In this document: positions 53,267 through 61,140 of the stretch, piece after piece
Layout: each line of letters starts with the position of its first letter
How positions within the stretch are numbered: position 1 is the stretch's first letter
Assembly (NCBI GenBank): GCA_951813535.1
Contig: OX638345.1
Coordinates: 2,415,158 to 2,479,157, forward strand
DNA from: an uncultured Dehalococcoidia bacterium
GTDB lineage: Bacteria > Chloroflexota > Dehalococcoidia > Lucifugimonadales > UBA3495
DNA length: 64,000 bases
Direction of reading: 5' to 3'
Notes under the pieces: model-generated
Seen by the model: only the letters and a program-made list of their open reading frames with translations
The model's database searches: none
What the model was told of the DNA's origin: nothing
Program-made: the position numbers and the translations under genes

Positions 53267-54901
53267 ATGGTTGCCAACCAGATACCCAACTCCGCGAGCG
53301 TGGCTGGCTCGTTCAACGATGCGACCAAGCTCCAGTACATCAATCTGAGCAACAAGCCGCCGCTGTACAAAACCTTTCCCGGGTTGCGGTCCATACCGCT
53401 GCCGGACGTGGCTGGCGCATCCGGACTGGAAATGTCGACATTGCAAGCCATTCGCGGTACCGGCCAGAGCGCCGGCCCGGAAGGCGGGCTGACCTTGCAG
53501 ACCCTGGCCGAGCTACTGTACCACGCCGCGGCGGTGATCCGCCGGAGAACACTGCGGGACGGCGAGGTCCACTATCGGGCAGCAGCGTCCGCGGGCGCGC
53601 TCTACCCCACCGAGGTGTACGTGGTTTGCGGCAACCTGGACGGCCTGCGAGCCGGGGTTTACCACTTCAACCCGCTGGACTTCACGCTGGCGCGCTTGCG
53701 CAACGGCGATCTCCGACGCTGGGTCGGTGCAGCCGCCCAGGACCATGCCGCATATCCGGCAACCCTGGTATTCACAACAGTTTTTTGGAGGAGCGCCTGG
53801 AAATATCGCGAGAGAGGGTACCGCTACTGCTATTGGGACCTGGGTACCATTGCTGCCAACCTCGCGGCGGCCGGTAACGCCGCCGGTGCCTCGGTAGGCC
53901 TCAAATTTGGATTCGTGGACCGCTCGCTTACAGGTTTCCTGGGGATCGACGGGCTCGAAGAAGCGCCGTCCCTGTTGGCGACGGTCGGTACACCGGACAG
54001 TACGCTCAACCCGGGTTCGGGTGACGTCCCTGGAATGTTGCCCCAGGAAAGTAACGACCTGGCGGCCGGGGCCTTGGAGTATCCGCTGTCGCGCGAAATC
54101 CACCTTGCTTCCTGGCTACGGACCGGCGACGACGTGGCGGCCTGGAATGAACCCGGCGGGACCATGAGTAACAGCGAAAAAGAGGAACTGGACGGCACCG
54201 GTGAGCGTTTCCGGCCCTTGCGCTCCGGGTCCGACGGGACCTTTGACTCGGAGTTGGATCTTGCGTCCCGCCCGGCGAAGTCATTGGGCGATTGCATCCG
54301 CTCTCGCGGCTCGACCAGACGTTTTGCAACGGAACCGATCCCATGGGAGGACTTCCGCTCCATCCTGGAAGCGGCTGGCAACCCGATCAGCGCTCCACAT
54401 CTGACGGGGGGGTTCTCGCCATATCTGAGCGTTTACCTCATAGTGAACTCCGTGGCCGGCCTCGCTCCCGGAGCCTACTACTACAATCGGTTCTACAATG
54501 GTCTGAGGTTGCTCAAGGAAGGCGACTTCAGAGAAACCGCCGGGCACCTGGGTTTTGAACAGGCGCTCCCGGCAGACGCCGCGGCCGTGGCATTCATCAC
54601 CGCCGACTTGCCGTTAATTGAGCGCGAATTTGGCACGCGGGGCTACCGCGTCGCTCAGACGGTGGCCGGGATTATCGGCGGCCGCCTCTATCTTGCCTCG
54701 CATGCCCTGGGGTTGGGCGCCACCGGTCTCACGTTTTTCGACGATGCGGTCGTCGAGTTTTTCGGACCCCACTCTGCCGGACAGGAAACGGTTTTCGTGG
54801 TTCCCATGGGCATTCCGCACCAGGACAACCGGGTACGCCCGTTCCGGTCCAGGTTGGCGGTGAGCCTGGATTCCCGTGCTCGAGGCGCGGGACAGGCATG
54901 A
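53267..54901 (+). CDS. SagB-type dehydrogenase with tandem nitroreductase domains
   Basis: A 544-residue flavoprotein with two nitroreductase-fold halves. The first half (about 70-270) has RAAASAGALYPTEVYVVCGN, YHFNPLDFTLARL and YRYCYWDLGTIAANLAAAGN, the classic SagB/ThcOx dehydrogenase pattern. The second half (about 345-530) has CIRSRGSTRRFATEPIPWED, ISAPHLTGGFSPYLSVYLIV, GAYYYNRFYNGLRLL and AQTVAGIIGGRLYLASHALG. SagB enzymes oxidise azolines in thiazole/oxazole-modified peptides, but no cyclodehydratase or precursor peptide is near, so that role is not supported. The ATG at 53267 has AGGA upstream; a TTG at 53228 is less likely. Confidence 0.88.
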   Translation: MVANQIPNSASVAGSFNDATKLQYINLSNKPPLYKTFPGLRSIPLPDVAGASGLEMSTLQAIRGTGQSAGPEGGLTLQTLAELLYHAAAVIRRRTLRDGEVHYRAAASAGALYPTEVYVVCGNLDGLRAGVYHFNPLDFTLARLRNGDLRRWVGAAAQDHAAYPATLVFTTVFWRSAWKYRERGYRYCYWDLGTIAANLAAAGNAAGASVGLKFGFVDRSLTGFLGIDGLEEAPSLLATVGTPDSTLNPGSGDVPGMLPQESNDLAAGALEYPLSREIHLASWLRTGDDVAAWNEPGGTMSNSEKEELDGTGERFRPLRSGSDGTFDSELDLASRPAKSLGDCIRSRGSTRRFATEPIPWEDFRSILEAAGNPISAPHLTGGFSPYLSVYLIVNSVAGLAPGAYYYNRFYNGLRLLKEGDFRETAGHLGFEQALPADAAAVAFITADLPLIEREFGTRGYRVAQTVAGIIGGRLYLASHALGLGATGLTFFDDAVVEFFGPHSAGQETVFVVPMGIPHQDNRVRPFRSRLAVSLDSRARGAGQA

Positions 54902-54927
54902 TGCCACGTCGCCCGGCTGTCAGGCGA

Positions 54928-55878
54928 CTACTCCCACTCCTCTTCGTCTTCCGAGGGCAGGGTCACCGGCGACCAGTCGGTCGTATCCTCGTCGGTGTCC
55001 AGCGTCGGAACGTCGTCGATACCGATTGATTCGACTGGGGTGTCGTCGGGCATGTCCATGACCGCGGTTTCTGCGGAGTCCGCAGCGTCATCGGAGTCGG
55101 TCAGGTCCGAGGGGAGCTGATCTGGTTCATCGTTAGGCGCGGGCGCGTGGTCTTCGCGTTCTGACACCGGACCGTGCAGGAGCGGTTCGGTCACTTGGGC
55201 AGGAAACGAGACCACGTGCCGCAAAGCCGGCGCTTGTCCAACTTCGCGCACAATGACCGACAGGCCGTTCGCTTCGACCCCAAGTACGGCTGCCTCATAC
55301 TGGTTGCCGCCGGCCATCAGCTTATTCACGCGTCGGCCCAAGCGGCGTTGCAGCGTCCCCAAGTACCGGCCGTCCCGGGTATTGACGGTCACCCCGTCGC
55401 TCCTCGCGTTCAACAACACCACATCGCCAGCGCTAACGGGCGCCGATTCTGCCGGAACCGCCAATTGACACAGCGTAGTGGTGCACGATTTGCCGCTTTC
55501 GGCGATGAACATGCCGGGCGATTTTCCGGTTACACCGGGCTGCGAGCGAGCTTCACCGGTCCCGCTTTGGAGTTGATCAAGCCGGGCAAGATTTTTGCGC
55601 GCTATCACGTTTGCCGGTGAGTGCAGCCTGAGCTGCTCGAGGGTCTGGCGAGCCTTGGAATAGTCTCCTAACTCCATCAGTGCTTTGGCCAACCGATTGG
55701 ATGCTTCGCAGTCGGTGGGACAGATCTCGAGGATTTTCTGGTTTGCCGTGACTGCCTGTTCCCAAGCGCCATCAAGCGCGCATCGGATGGCTTCCTTGCC
55801 CAACTGCGCCTTGGTGCGGCTACCTGTTGAATCGCTGGCCGGCGTACGGCGTCGCGAGAAAGACGCTTCATTCACCAT
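54928..55878 (-). CDS. TPR-repeat protein with acidic C-terminus
   Basis: A 316-residue protein. Residues 25-105 form two or three TPR units: GAWEQAVTANQKILEICPTD, ASNRLAKALMELGDYSKARQ and VIARKNLARLDQL. Residues 130-225 appear to be a small beta-rich domain (GDVVLLNARSDGVTVNTRDG, YLGTLQRRLGRRVNKLMAGG). The last 85 residues are strongly acidic (DEPDQLPSDLTDSDDAADSA, SEDEEEWE). There is no signal peptide. GGAGG precedes the ATG. TPR modules mediate protein contacts; the beta part could be nucleic-acid binding but I cannot name it. Confidence 0.75.
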   Translation of the reverse strand: MVNEASFSRRRTPASDSTGSRTKAQLGKEAIRCALDGAWEQAVTANQKILEICPTDCEASNRLAKALMELGDYSKARQTLEQLRLHSPANVIARKNLARLDQLQSGTGEARSQPGVTGKSPGMFIAESGKSCTTTLCQLAVPAESAPVSAGDVVLLNARSDGVTVNTRDGRYLGTLQRRLGRRVNKLMAGGNQYEAAVLGVEANGLSVIVREVGQAPALRHVVSFPAQVTEPLLHGPVSEREDHAPAPNDEPDQLPSDLTDSDDAADSAETAVMDMPDDTPVESIGIDDVPTLDTDEDTTDWSPVTLPSEDEEEWE

Positions 55879-56050
55879 TATTGACCTCCACCACCTTTCG
55901 ACTACCCTTCGAGAACATTGGTGATGCCTCCGTATAGGATAGGATTACACCGCACTGGGGTCTAACTCCAATCTATTGAGACTGCCAATTTCGATGATTT
56001 ATCGTTGGGGCCGGTTTCAGCAACGAACTCGATGCTCGTTGGTTATGGCC

Positions 56051-56776
56051 TTATTGCTCGTAGCGGCCGGTTAGCGACCGATACCGGACGATGACCAGGT
56101 CTCGCAAGGTGCGCCATCCATCGCGTATCGGCCGAACCTTGCTCTCGGACCGATAATGCCAATCAATTCCGATTTCGGTGACCCTGATTCCGCGCCGGCG
56201 AGCGAGAAATAGAATTTCGGCGTCGAACGCGAACCCGTCCAGGGTTTGCAGCGCGAAGAGAGCTTCAGCGGCGGCGGCGGGAAATACCTTGAATCCGCAT
56301 TGTGTGTCGGCAATACCCGGCGTGGCCAACATACGGGTCATGGCATTGAAAACCCGGCCCATCAACCATCTGCGCCGGGGTTCGCCGATGCGCCGGGCGC
56401 CGGGCGCTTCCCTTGAGCCGATCACGATTTCCGGCGATGCCGCATCGTCCGGCAACAGTCGTTCCAACAGCTCTATGGGCATCGACAGGTCGGCATCGCA
56501 CAGGAAACGGTACTCCCCGGAAGCAGAGAGCATACCGTTTTTGACCGCCCAACCCTTCCCCCGGTGCGGCAGGTGGAGATGTTTGACGCGCTCGTCCTCT
56601 CGCGCGGCGCGGCGGACCACCAATCCCGTGGCGTCTTCGCTCCCGTCGTCGGCGACTATGATCTCCCAGGAATATGCCTGCGCAGCGAGATAGCCGCAAA
56701 CGGCTTCAAGCGTCTCGGGAAGTCGGCGCTCCTCGTTGTAGGCCGGGATAACTACGGACAGGTAGCAAGCGGACAT
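56051..56776 (-). CDS. Family 2 glycosyltransferase (dolichyl-phosphate-glucosyltransferase-like)
   Basis: About 241 residues with a GT-A fold. SVVIPAYNEERRLPETLEAV, IIVADDGSEDATGL, GKGWAVKNGMLSASGEYRFL and LCDADLSMPIELLERLLPDD give the nucleotide-sugar and DxD metal site. TQCGFKVFPAAAAEALFALQ and DAEILFLARRRGIRVTEIGI are typical of dolichyl-phosphate beta-glucosyltransferase-like enzymes that load a polyprenyl phosphate. No membrane helix follows. The ATG at 56776 is used; the GTG at 56797 directly abuts the lysC stop and is possible. It is the last gene of the thrB-lysC unit. Confidence 0.9.
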   Translation of the reverse strand: MSACYLSVVIPAYNEERRLPETLEAVCGYLAAQAYSWEIIVADDGSEDATGLVVRRAAREDERVKHLHLPHRGKGWAVKNGMLSASGEYRFLCDADLSMPIELLERLLPDDAASPEIVIGSREAPGARRIGEPRRRWLMGRVFNAMTRMLATPGIADTQCGFKVFPAAAAEALFALQTLDGFAFDAEILFLARRRGIRVTEIGIDWHYRSESKVRPIRDGWRTLRDLVIVRYRSLTGRYEQ

Positions 56777-56797
56777 CGCCGTCCGGCCATATCCCAC

Positions 56798-58027
56798 CTA
56801 ATCGGACTTGTCCAGTTCAAAACCCTGGTGCAGCAAACGAACCGCTTCCTGGACCTGGTCGCGACCGATTATGCACGAGATCCGGATTTCCGACGTGGTA
56901 ATCATGTCGATGTTAATGCCGCCGTCGGCCAGGATACGAAACATACGCGATGCGTAACCGGGGGTGTTTTGCATCCCCGATCCGACCACGCTTACCGAGG
57001 CCAGCGTCGGGTCGCTGATGACCTGGCCTGCTCCCAGAGAATTTTCCAGGGGTTCCATCACGCGCAGCGCGCGCGGCAGGTCATCGGTGGTGACGGTAAA
57101 GCTTATATCCGTGGTGGTACGGTCGGCGCTGGTGTTCTGGACAATGGTATCCACGTTGATCCCAGCGCCGGACAACGGTTCAAACAGGGCCGCCGCCACA
57201 CCCGGTTGGTCGGCAACCCCGCAAACGGTCACCTTGGCGACGTTGGTTTGATACGCGATACCAGTAACCTTGATCCGGTCTTCCATCTGCCTCTCGTCCG
57301 ATGCCTGATGTATGAGGGTTCCGGGAACGTCGACGAAGGTCGACGCCACGTAGATGGGAACATTATAGACCGCCCCCAGTTCGATCGACCTGGGGTGCAT
57401 TTTCGCTCCCGCAGCAGCCAACTCCAGCATCTCTTCATAGCCCACTTCGGGCATCTTGGCAGCGTTGCCAACCACCCGAGGGTCGGCGGTATAGATTCCC
57501 TCAACGTCCGTATATATGTCGCAGCGGTCCGCCCTCAGCGCAGCGGCCAACGCAACCGCGGTAGTGTCGGAACCACCGCGCCCCAGTGTCGTAATGTCGT
57601 CGTCAGGAGTAAGACCCTGGAATCCAGCCACTATCACCATCCGACCGGCGTCCAGTTCGCGGCGGATCCGATCCGGGTCCACCTTACTGATGCGCGCCCG
57701 GCCGTATGAGTTGTCAGTCCTTATCCCCGCTTGGGGTCCGCTCAGGCTGATGGCGTCGTAACCCAGATTGCGGAGGGCCATGGACAACAAGGTGATCGAC
57801 ACCAACTCTCCCGTGGACAACAGGAAATCGAGTTCCCTGGGATCAGGCTCGCTCGAAACGGTGCGCGCCAGATCGATCAGCTCATCCGTGGTGTCGCCCA
57901 TGGCTGATACGACCGTGACGATCTGGTGGCCTTCGTCATGCACTGTGGCAATTCGCCGCGCCACGTTCACTATCTTCTCGGCGTCAGCGACGGAACTGCC
58001 GCCATATTTGTGGACATAGAGGGCCAT
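56798..58027 (-). CDS. lysC: Aspartate kinase
   Basis: A 409-residue monofunctional aspartokinase, the first step to lysine, threonine and methionine. The kinase domain has VHKYGGSSVADAEKIVNVAR, STGELVSITLLSMALR, TLGRGGSDTTAVALAAAL and DIYTDVEGIYTADPRVV. Two ACT domains follow (about 265-400), with VTVCGVADQPGVAAALFEPL and VSVVGSGMQNTPGYASRMFR, implying feedback control. It lies 78 bases after thrB on the same strand, so threonine-branch genes are grouped. Confidence 0.96.
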   Translation of the reverse strand: MALYVHKYGGSSVADAEKIVNVARRIATVHDEGHQIVTVVSAMGDTTDELIDLARTVSSEPDPRELDFLLSTGELVSITLLSMALRNLGYDAISLSGPQAGIRTDNSYGRARISKVDPDRIRRELDAGRMVIVAGFQGLTPDDDITTLGRGGSDTTAVALAAALRADRCDIYTDVEGIYTADPRVVGNAAKMPEVGYEEMLELAAAGAKMHPRSIELGAVYNVPIYVASTFVDVPGTLIHQASDERQMEDRIKVTGIAYQTNVAKVTVCGVADQPGVAAALFEPLSGAGINVDTIVQNTSADRTTTDISFTVTTDDLPRALRVMEPLENSLGAGQVISDPTLASVSVVGSGMQNTPGYASRMFRILADGGINIDMITTSEIRISCIIGRDQVQEAVRLLHQGFELDKSD

Positions 58028-58105
58028 CAGATTTACTTCGTGGATTAAGTGCTTCGGGACCTGGTGTATCCCACACCCGGATCGGACGGATGATACCGGT
58101 TACCG

Positions 58106-59041
58106 CTATTCACGCCCGCCCTCGGCAGCGACGTGCGCCCCCAGGGCAGTCGGTTGGGTTACCTCCACCCGGCCTTCCACCCCGGCGAGGCGAGCGGCAT
58201 CGAACATTTCATAGGCGACCGTCATGGCTCGATCGCGGGCTAAGGCCAGAATGGTGCTTCCACTTCCGGACAGGAAAACTCCGAATGCGCCGGCCGCCTG
58301 GGCTGCGGCAAAGATTACCTTCATCTGCGGAAAAATCGTTTGCCTATAGGGCTGGTGAAGACGATCCTGAGTGGCAATGTTCAGGTATTCCGGGTGGTCC
58401 GATTCCATGCTCGCGACGAGCAATGCGGTGCGGCTCATATTGTACACCGCGTCGGCCACCGTTATTTGCTCCGGCAACACTCGCCGGGCATCTGCCGTAG
58501 CAATCCGCCGGTCCGGGATGAACAATACCGCCTGCAGGTCCGCAGGAACACGGATGGGCGCGGTGTAGAGACGGTCATCGTCCATCACCACCAGCCTCAT
58601 GCCTCCGTGGATCGCGGCGGCCACATTATCGGGATGCCCTTCGATGGTCGCGGCCATCTCCAGCAGGTCGGCCTGACTGAAGACGTCGTCAAGCAGCCGA
58701 TTGGCCGCCACCAAACCGCCGGCAATGGCCGCCGCGCTGCTGCCCATGCCTCTGCTCAAGGGTATCGTGTTTTCGCACTGAAGTGACAACGCAGGGACCG
58801 GGGCATCTGCTTCGTTGAACAAAAACTCGATGGCGCGGTAGGTCAGATTTTGCGTGTCCGCATCCAGTTCCCCGGCTCCCTCGCCCGACACCACCACGGC
58901 CGGTTCGGAACCCGCGGGGAGAACTTTCACGGTGAGCGTGTTCCACAAGTCCAGGGCCATGCCCAGGCAGTCATAGCCCGGACCGAGGTTGGCGGTCGTT
59001 GCCGGGGCCCGTACTTGCACCGTAGTCAAAGGTTCCTCCAT
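58106..59041 (-). CDS. thrB: Homoserine kinase
   Basis: A 311-residue GHMP-family kinase that makes O-phosphohomoserine for threonine. The N-terminus is VQVRAPATTANLGPGYDCLG, the ATP loop PLSRGMGSSAAAIAGGLVAA, then EGHPDNVAAAIHGGMRLVVM and GAFGVFLSGSGSTILAL. The ATG at 59041 is chosen because the conserved sequence begins there; the longer frame to 59176 overlaps the upstream gene. It starts 16 bases after the stop of the phosphonoacetate-hydrolase-like gene. Confidence 0.95.
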   Translation of the reverse strand: MEEPLTTVQVRAPATTANLGPGYDCLGMALDLWNTLTVKVLPAGSEPAVVVSGEGAGELDADTQNLTYRAIEFLFNEADAPVPALSLQCENTIPLSRGMGSSAAAIAGGLVAANRLLDDVFSQADLLEMAATIEGHPDNVAAAIHGGMRLVVMDDDRLYTAPIRVPADLQAVLFIPDRRIATADARRVLPEQITVADAVYNMSRTALLVASMESDHPEYLNIATQDRLHQPYRQTIFPQMKVIFAAAQAAGAFGVFLSGSGSTILALARDRAMTVAYEMFDAARLAGVEGRVEVTQPTALGAHVAAEGGRE

Positions 59042-59057
59042 CAAGTCGCTGCTTCCG

Positions 59058-60161
59058 TCAGCCGAGGATGCGTTCCGAAACGTAGCGGCCCAGGTCCCGG
59101 TTTTCCCGGAACTCGAATCCGCCAAAATCCCCGCCGTAACCGATGATCGGCACCTGCTGTTCGTGGGCTGACCCATGAGAACGCAATCCGGGCCGGAGGG
59201 AAACTTCGGCAGGGTCTCCGAATACCACGTCCGCCGACCCGGTGACCACGATGTCGCCGATGCGCTCTTCCATCAAAGAGAAACGCCTGGCCGCCTCGGT
59301 TCGAGGCAGAGCTTCCTCGATGCCGTCGGTTTCCCTCAGGATCTCCAAAGCGTCGTCCAGAGCCCTATGATCCTCCAGATGCAGAAAGATGCACCCTCCG
59401 AGATTGGAATGGTGGACCACGTAGAGGTCCTTGATGATCGGGACCGCCCGAGCCGCTATGCCGTGTTTCCGGAGAACGGCTGGCAGGTTCAGCATGCGCC
59501 GCTTGTCGGACATGCCGTGATCGGCGGTGATCAGGAGCTGCAGATCCGGTACGTCAGCCACCAGTTGTCCCAATGCCTCGTCCAGGATCGCGACGTGCCG
59601 ACGCGATTCGGGATGTTCCGGTCCGTAGGCGTGCATTGCATAGTCGGTGGTAGCGATGAACGCCAGATCGTAATGTTCCGCGCGCAACGCCTCCCGGGCG
59701 GCGTTGATGGTCCAGGCGTTGACCTCCAACGAATACACGTCAGGGGGGTCGCCGACGGCGGTCACGGCTTGGGCGGTAGGGAGTTCGGACGAGAACGCGA
59801 GGTCCGTGTCGTCCCCCAGCAGCCGCCTCAACTTGTCCTTGGAGGCGGCCAGCAATGACCTCCCTCCTCGCCGGCGGCATTGGGCAAAGATGGTTTCCGC
59901 ACAGATGAATTCGCCCGATTCAACGTACTCCTCGATTCCAGCCTGACGGTCCAACCAATAGTTGGAGACTATCCCGTGCTGGGCTGGATAATGCCCGGTG
60001 ACCATGGTCGTGTTGTTAACGTTGGTCACGCTGGGCATCATGCCGCTACCGGTCACGCAGAATCCGTCGCTGGCAAACCGCTGAAGGTTGGGGGCAGGGC
60101 AAGCAGCCAGGTACTCCGGATCCAGCCCGTCAATCATCACCAGTACTGTGGTTCGCGCCAT
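59058..60161 (-). CDS. Alkaline-phosphatase-superfamily hydrolase, phosphonoacetate-hydrolase-like
   Basis: A 367-residue member of the alkaline phosphatase/NPP superfamily. It begins with TVLVMIDGLDPEYLAACPAP (metal Asp). The nucleophile region is MPSVTNVNNTTMVTGHYPAQ, followed by HGIVSNYWLDRQAGIEEYV. AASKDKLRRLLG, TTDYAMHAYGPEHPES, LLITADHGMSDKRR and DLYVVHHSNLGGCIFLHL match phosphonoacetate hydrolase, which splits phosphonoacetate to acetate and phosphate. Other C-P or phosphodiester substrates are possible. It has no signal peptide, so it would act in the cytosol. Its place as first gene before thrB and lysC is unexplained. Confidence 0.82.
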   Translation of the reverse strand: MARTTVLVMIDGLDPEYLAACPAPNLQRFASDGFCVTGSGMMPSVTNVNNTTMVTGHYPAQHGIVSNYWLDRQAGIEEYVESGEFICAETIFAQCRRRGGRSLLAASKDKLRRLLGDDTDLAFSSELPTAQAVTAVGDPPDVYSLEVNAWTINAAREALRAEHYDLAFIATTDYAMHAYGPEHPESRRHVAILDEALGQLVADVPDLQLLITADHGMSDKRRMLNLPAVLRKHGIAARAVPIIKDLYVVHHSNLGGCIFLHLEDHRALDDALEILRETDGIEEALPRTEAARRFSLMEERIGDIVVTGSADVVFGDPAEVSLRPGLRSHGSAHEQQVPIIGYGGDFGGFEFRENRDLGRYVSERILG

Positions 60162-60491
60162 GCAGCTGCGTTCTCCAAATTAGGCGTCTCCGGGCACTGA
60201 CAAATCATGCCGAAAAATGAGCCCGGTTTCGAACTTTATTCGCCGCGTTCATCTAATCATACAGCAGGCGCGGCCAAACGAAATTGTCCCAGGCCCAGTC
60301 TTTCGCGTTGCGACCGATTCCAGCGCGCATATCGGGGTCAGCCAGGAGTTGCGCTGTTCGCTCTCCTGCTTCACGCGGAAAATTTACCAGGAACCCCGCT
60401 CGGCACGCTCAATTTGGAGCCGCATTCCGCCCACGTTTCCTCCGATCACCGGTTCGGCTTTCCACATTCCCTCGGAAACGGCCAGGCCGAA
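60162..60491. other. Intergenic region without a supported gene
   Basis: 330 bases between the phosphatase-superfamily gene and a small hypothetical frame. Short frames occur on both strands but none shows a convincing start or domain. No tRNA, terminator or repeat stands out. Confidence 0.5.
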
Positions 60492-60800
60492 TCATTCCCT
60501 GGTGGATTTTTGCAACAAAACATCGGAGTGGGTTTGCAACGCGCAGAATATGTCGTCGTTAATCGCCGGTAGACCGTCCGGTTCAAAGAACAGATGGATA
60601 TCCGGGTCGCCGTCAGCGAAATTGTGCACCGATCCGAACACGCTGGCCCCTTCGGGGTCGAACGCCGGTGGTGCGATGTGAATTCCCGCACCGGGATCCA
60701 GGGAGGGCGGTACGTATCCCCCTAGTGAGCAGATCAACGCGTCATTGGCCGTAGTCAAGAGCAGCGGTTCGTCCATCAGCCAGGGGGTCGAATTGATCAA
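60492..60800 (-). CDS. Small hypothetical protein, possibly a gene remnant
   Basis: A 102-residue frame with normal-looking codon use and a protein-like, acidic sequence (SVHNFADGDPDIHLFFEPDG, AINDDIFCALQTHSDVLLQK). I do not recognise it. The start is a TTG without a ribosome-binding site. The frame continues upstream for about eight more residues (RFWTVHID) to a stop, and those residues also look coding, which suggests the 3' part of a broken longer gene. An ATG at 60776 is another start. Confidence 0.4.
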   Translation of the reverse strand: MINSTPWLMDEPLLLTTANDALICSLGGYVPPSLDPGAGIHIAPPAFDPEGASVFGSVHNFADGDPDIHLFFEPDGLPAINDDIFCALQTHSDVLLQKSTRE

Positions 60801-61140
60801 GTCGATATGGACTGTCCAAAATCTCTATCAATGCGACTGGCCCGGTCAAATCTGCGCGTTGACGCGAGTCCTGACCGGTATGCCCGGAAATGGTCGATGC
60901 GCCGGGCACGGCCAAATCGGATTTCTGATTTATGGCAATTTTTGGTAGTTCAGTTGTGCACGTGCCCGGGGTGCAGTTTGCTGTGTTTGCGCCAAGTAGC
61001 TTCGCGCCAATCTTTCACCAAATCCGCTGGCCATTCGCGGCGGCTCAGCGAACAGAGCGGGACCCTGCGGCAGCCAACGCTGGAAACACGGAACGCGAAC
61101 GCTGCCACCCAATGCCGACGGTGCGGTTACCGAAAGTTGA
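60801..61140. other. Intergenic region downstream of glmS, no supported gene
   Basis: 340 bases between the small hypothetical frame and the glmS stop. I see no intact gene, tRNA or repeat, and no T-run terminator for glmS. Confidence 0.5.
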
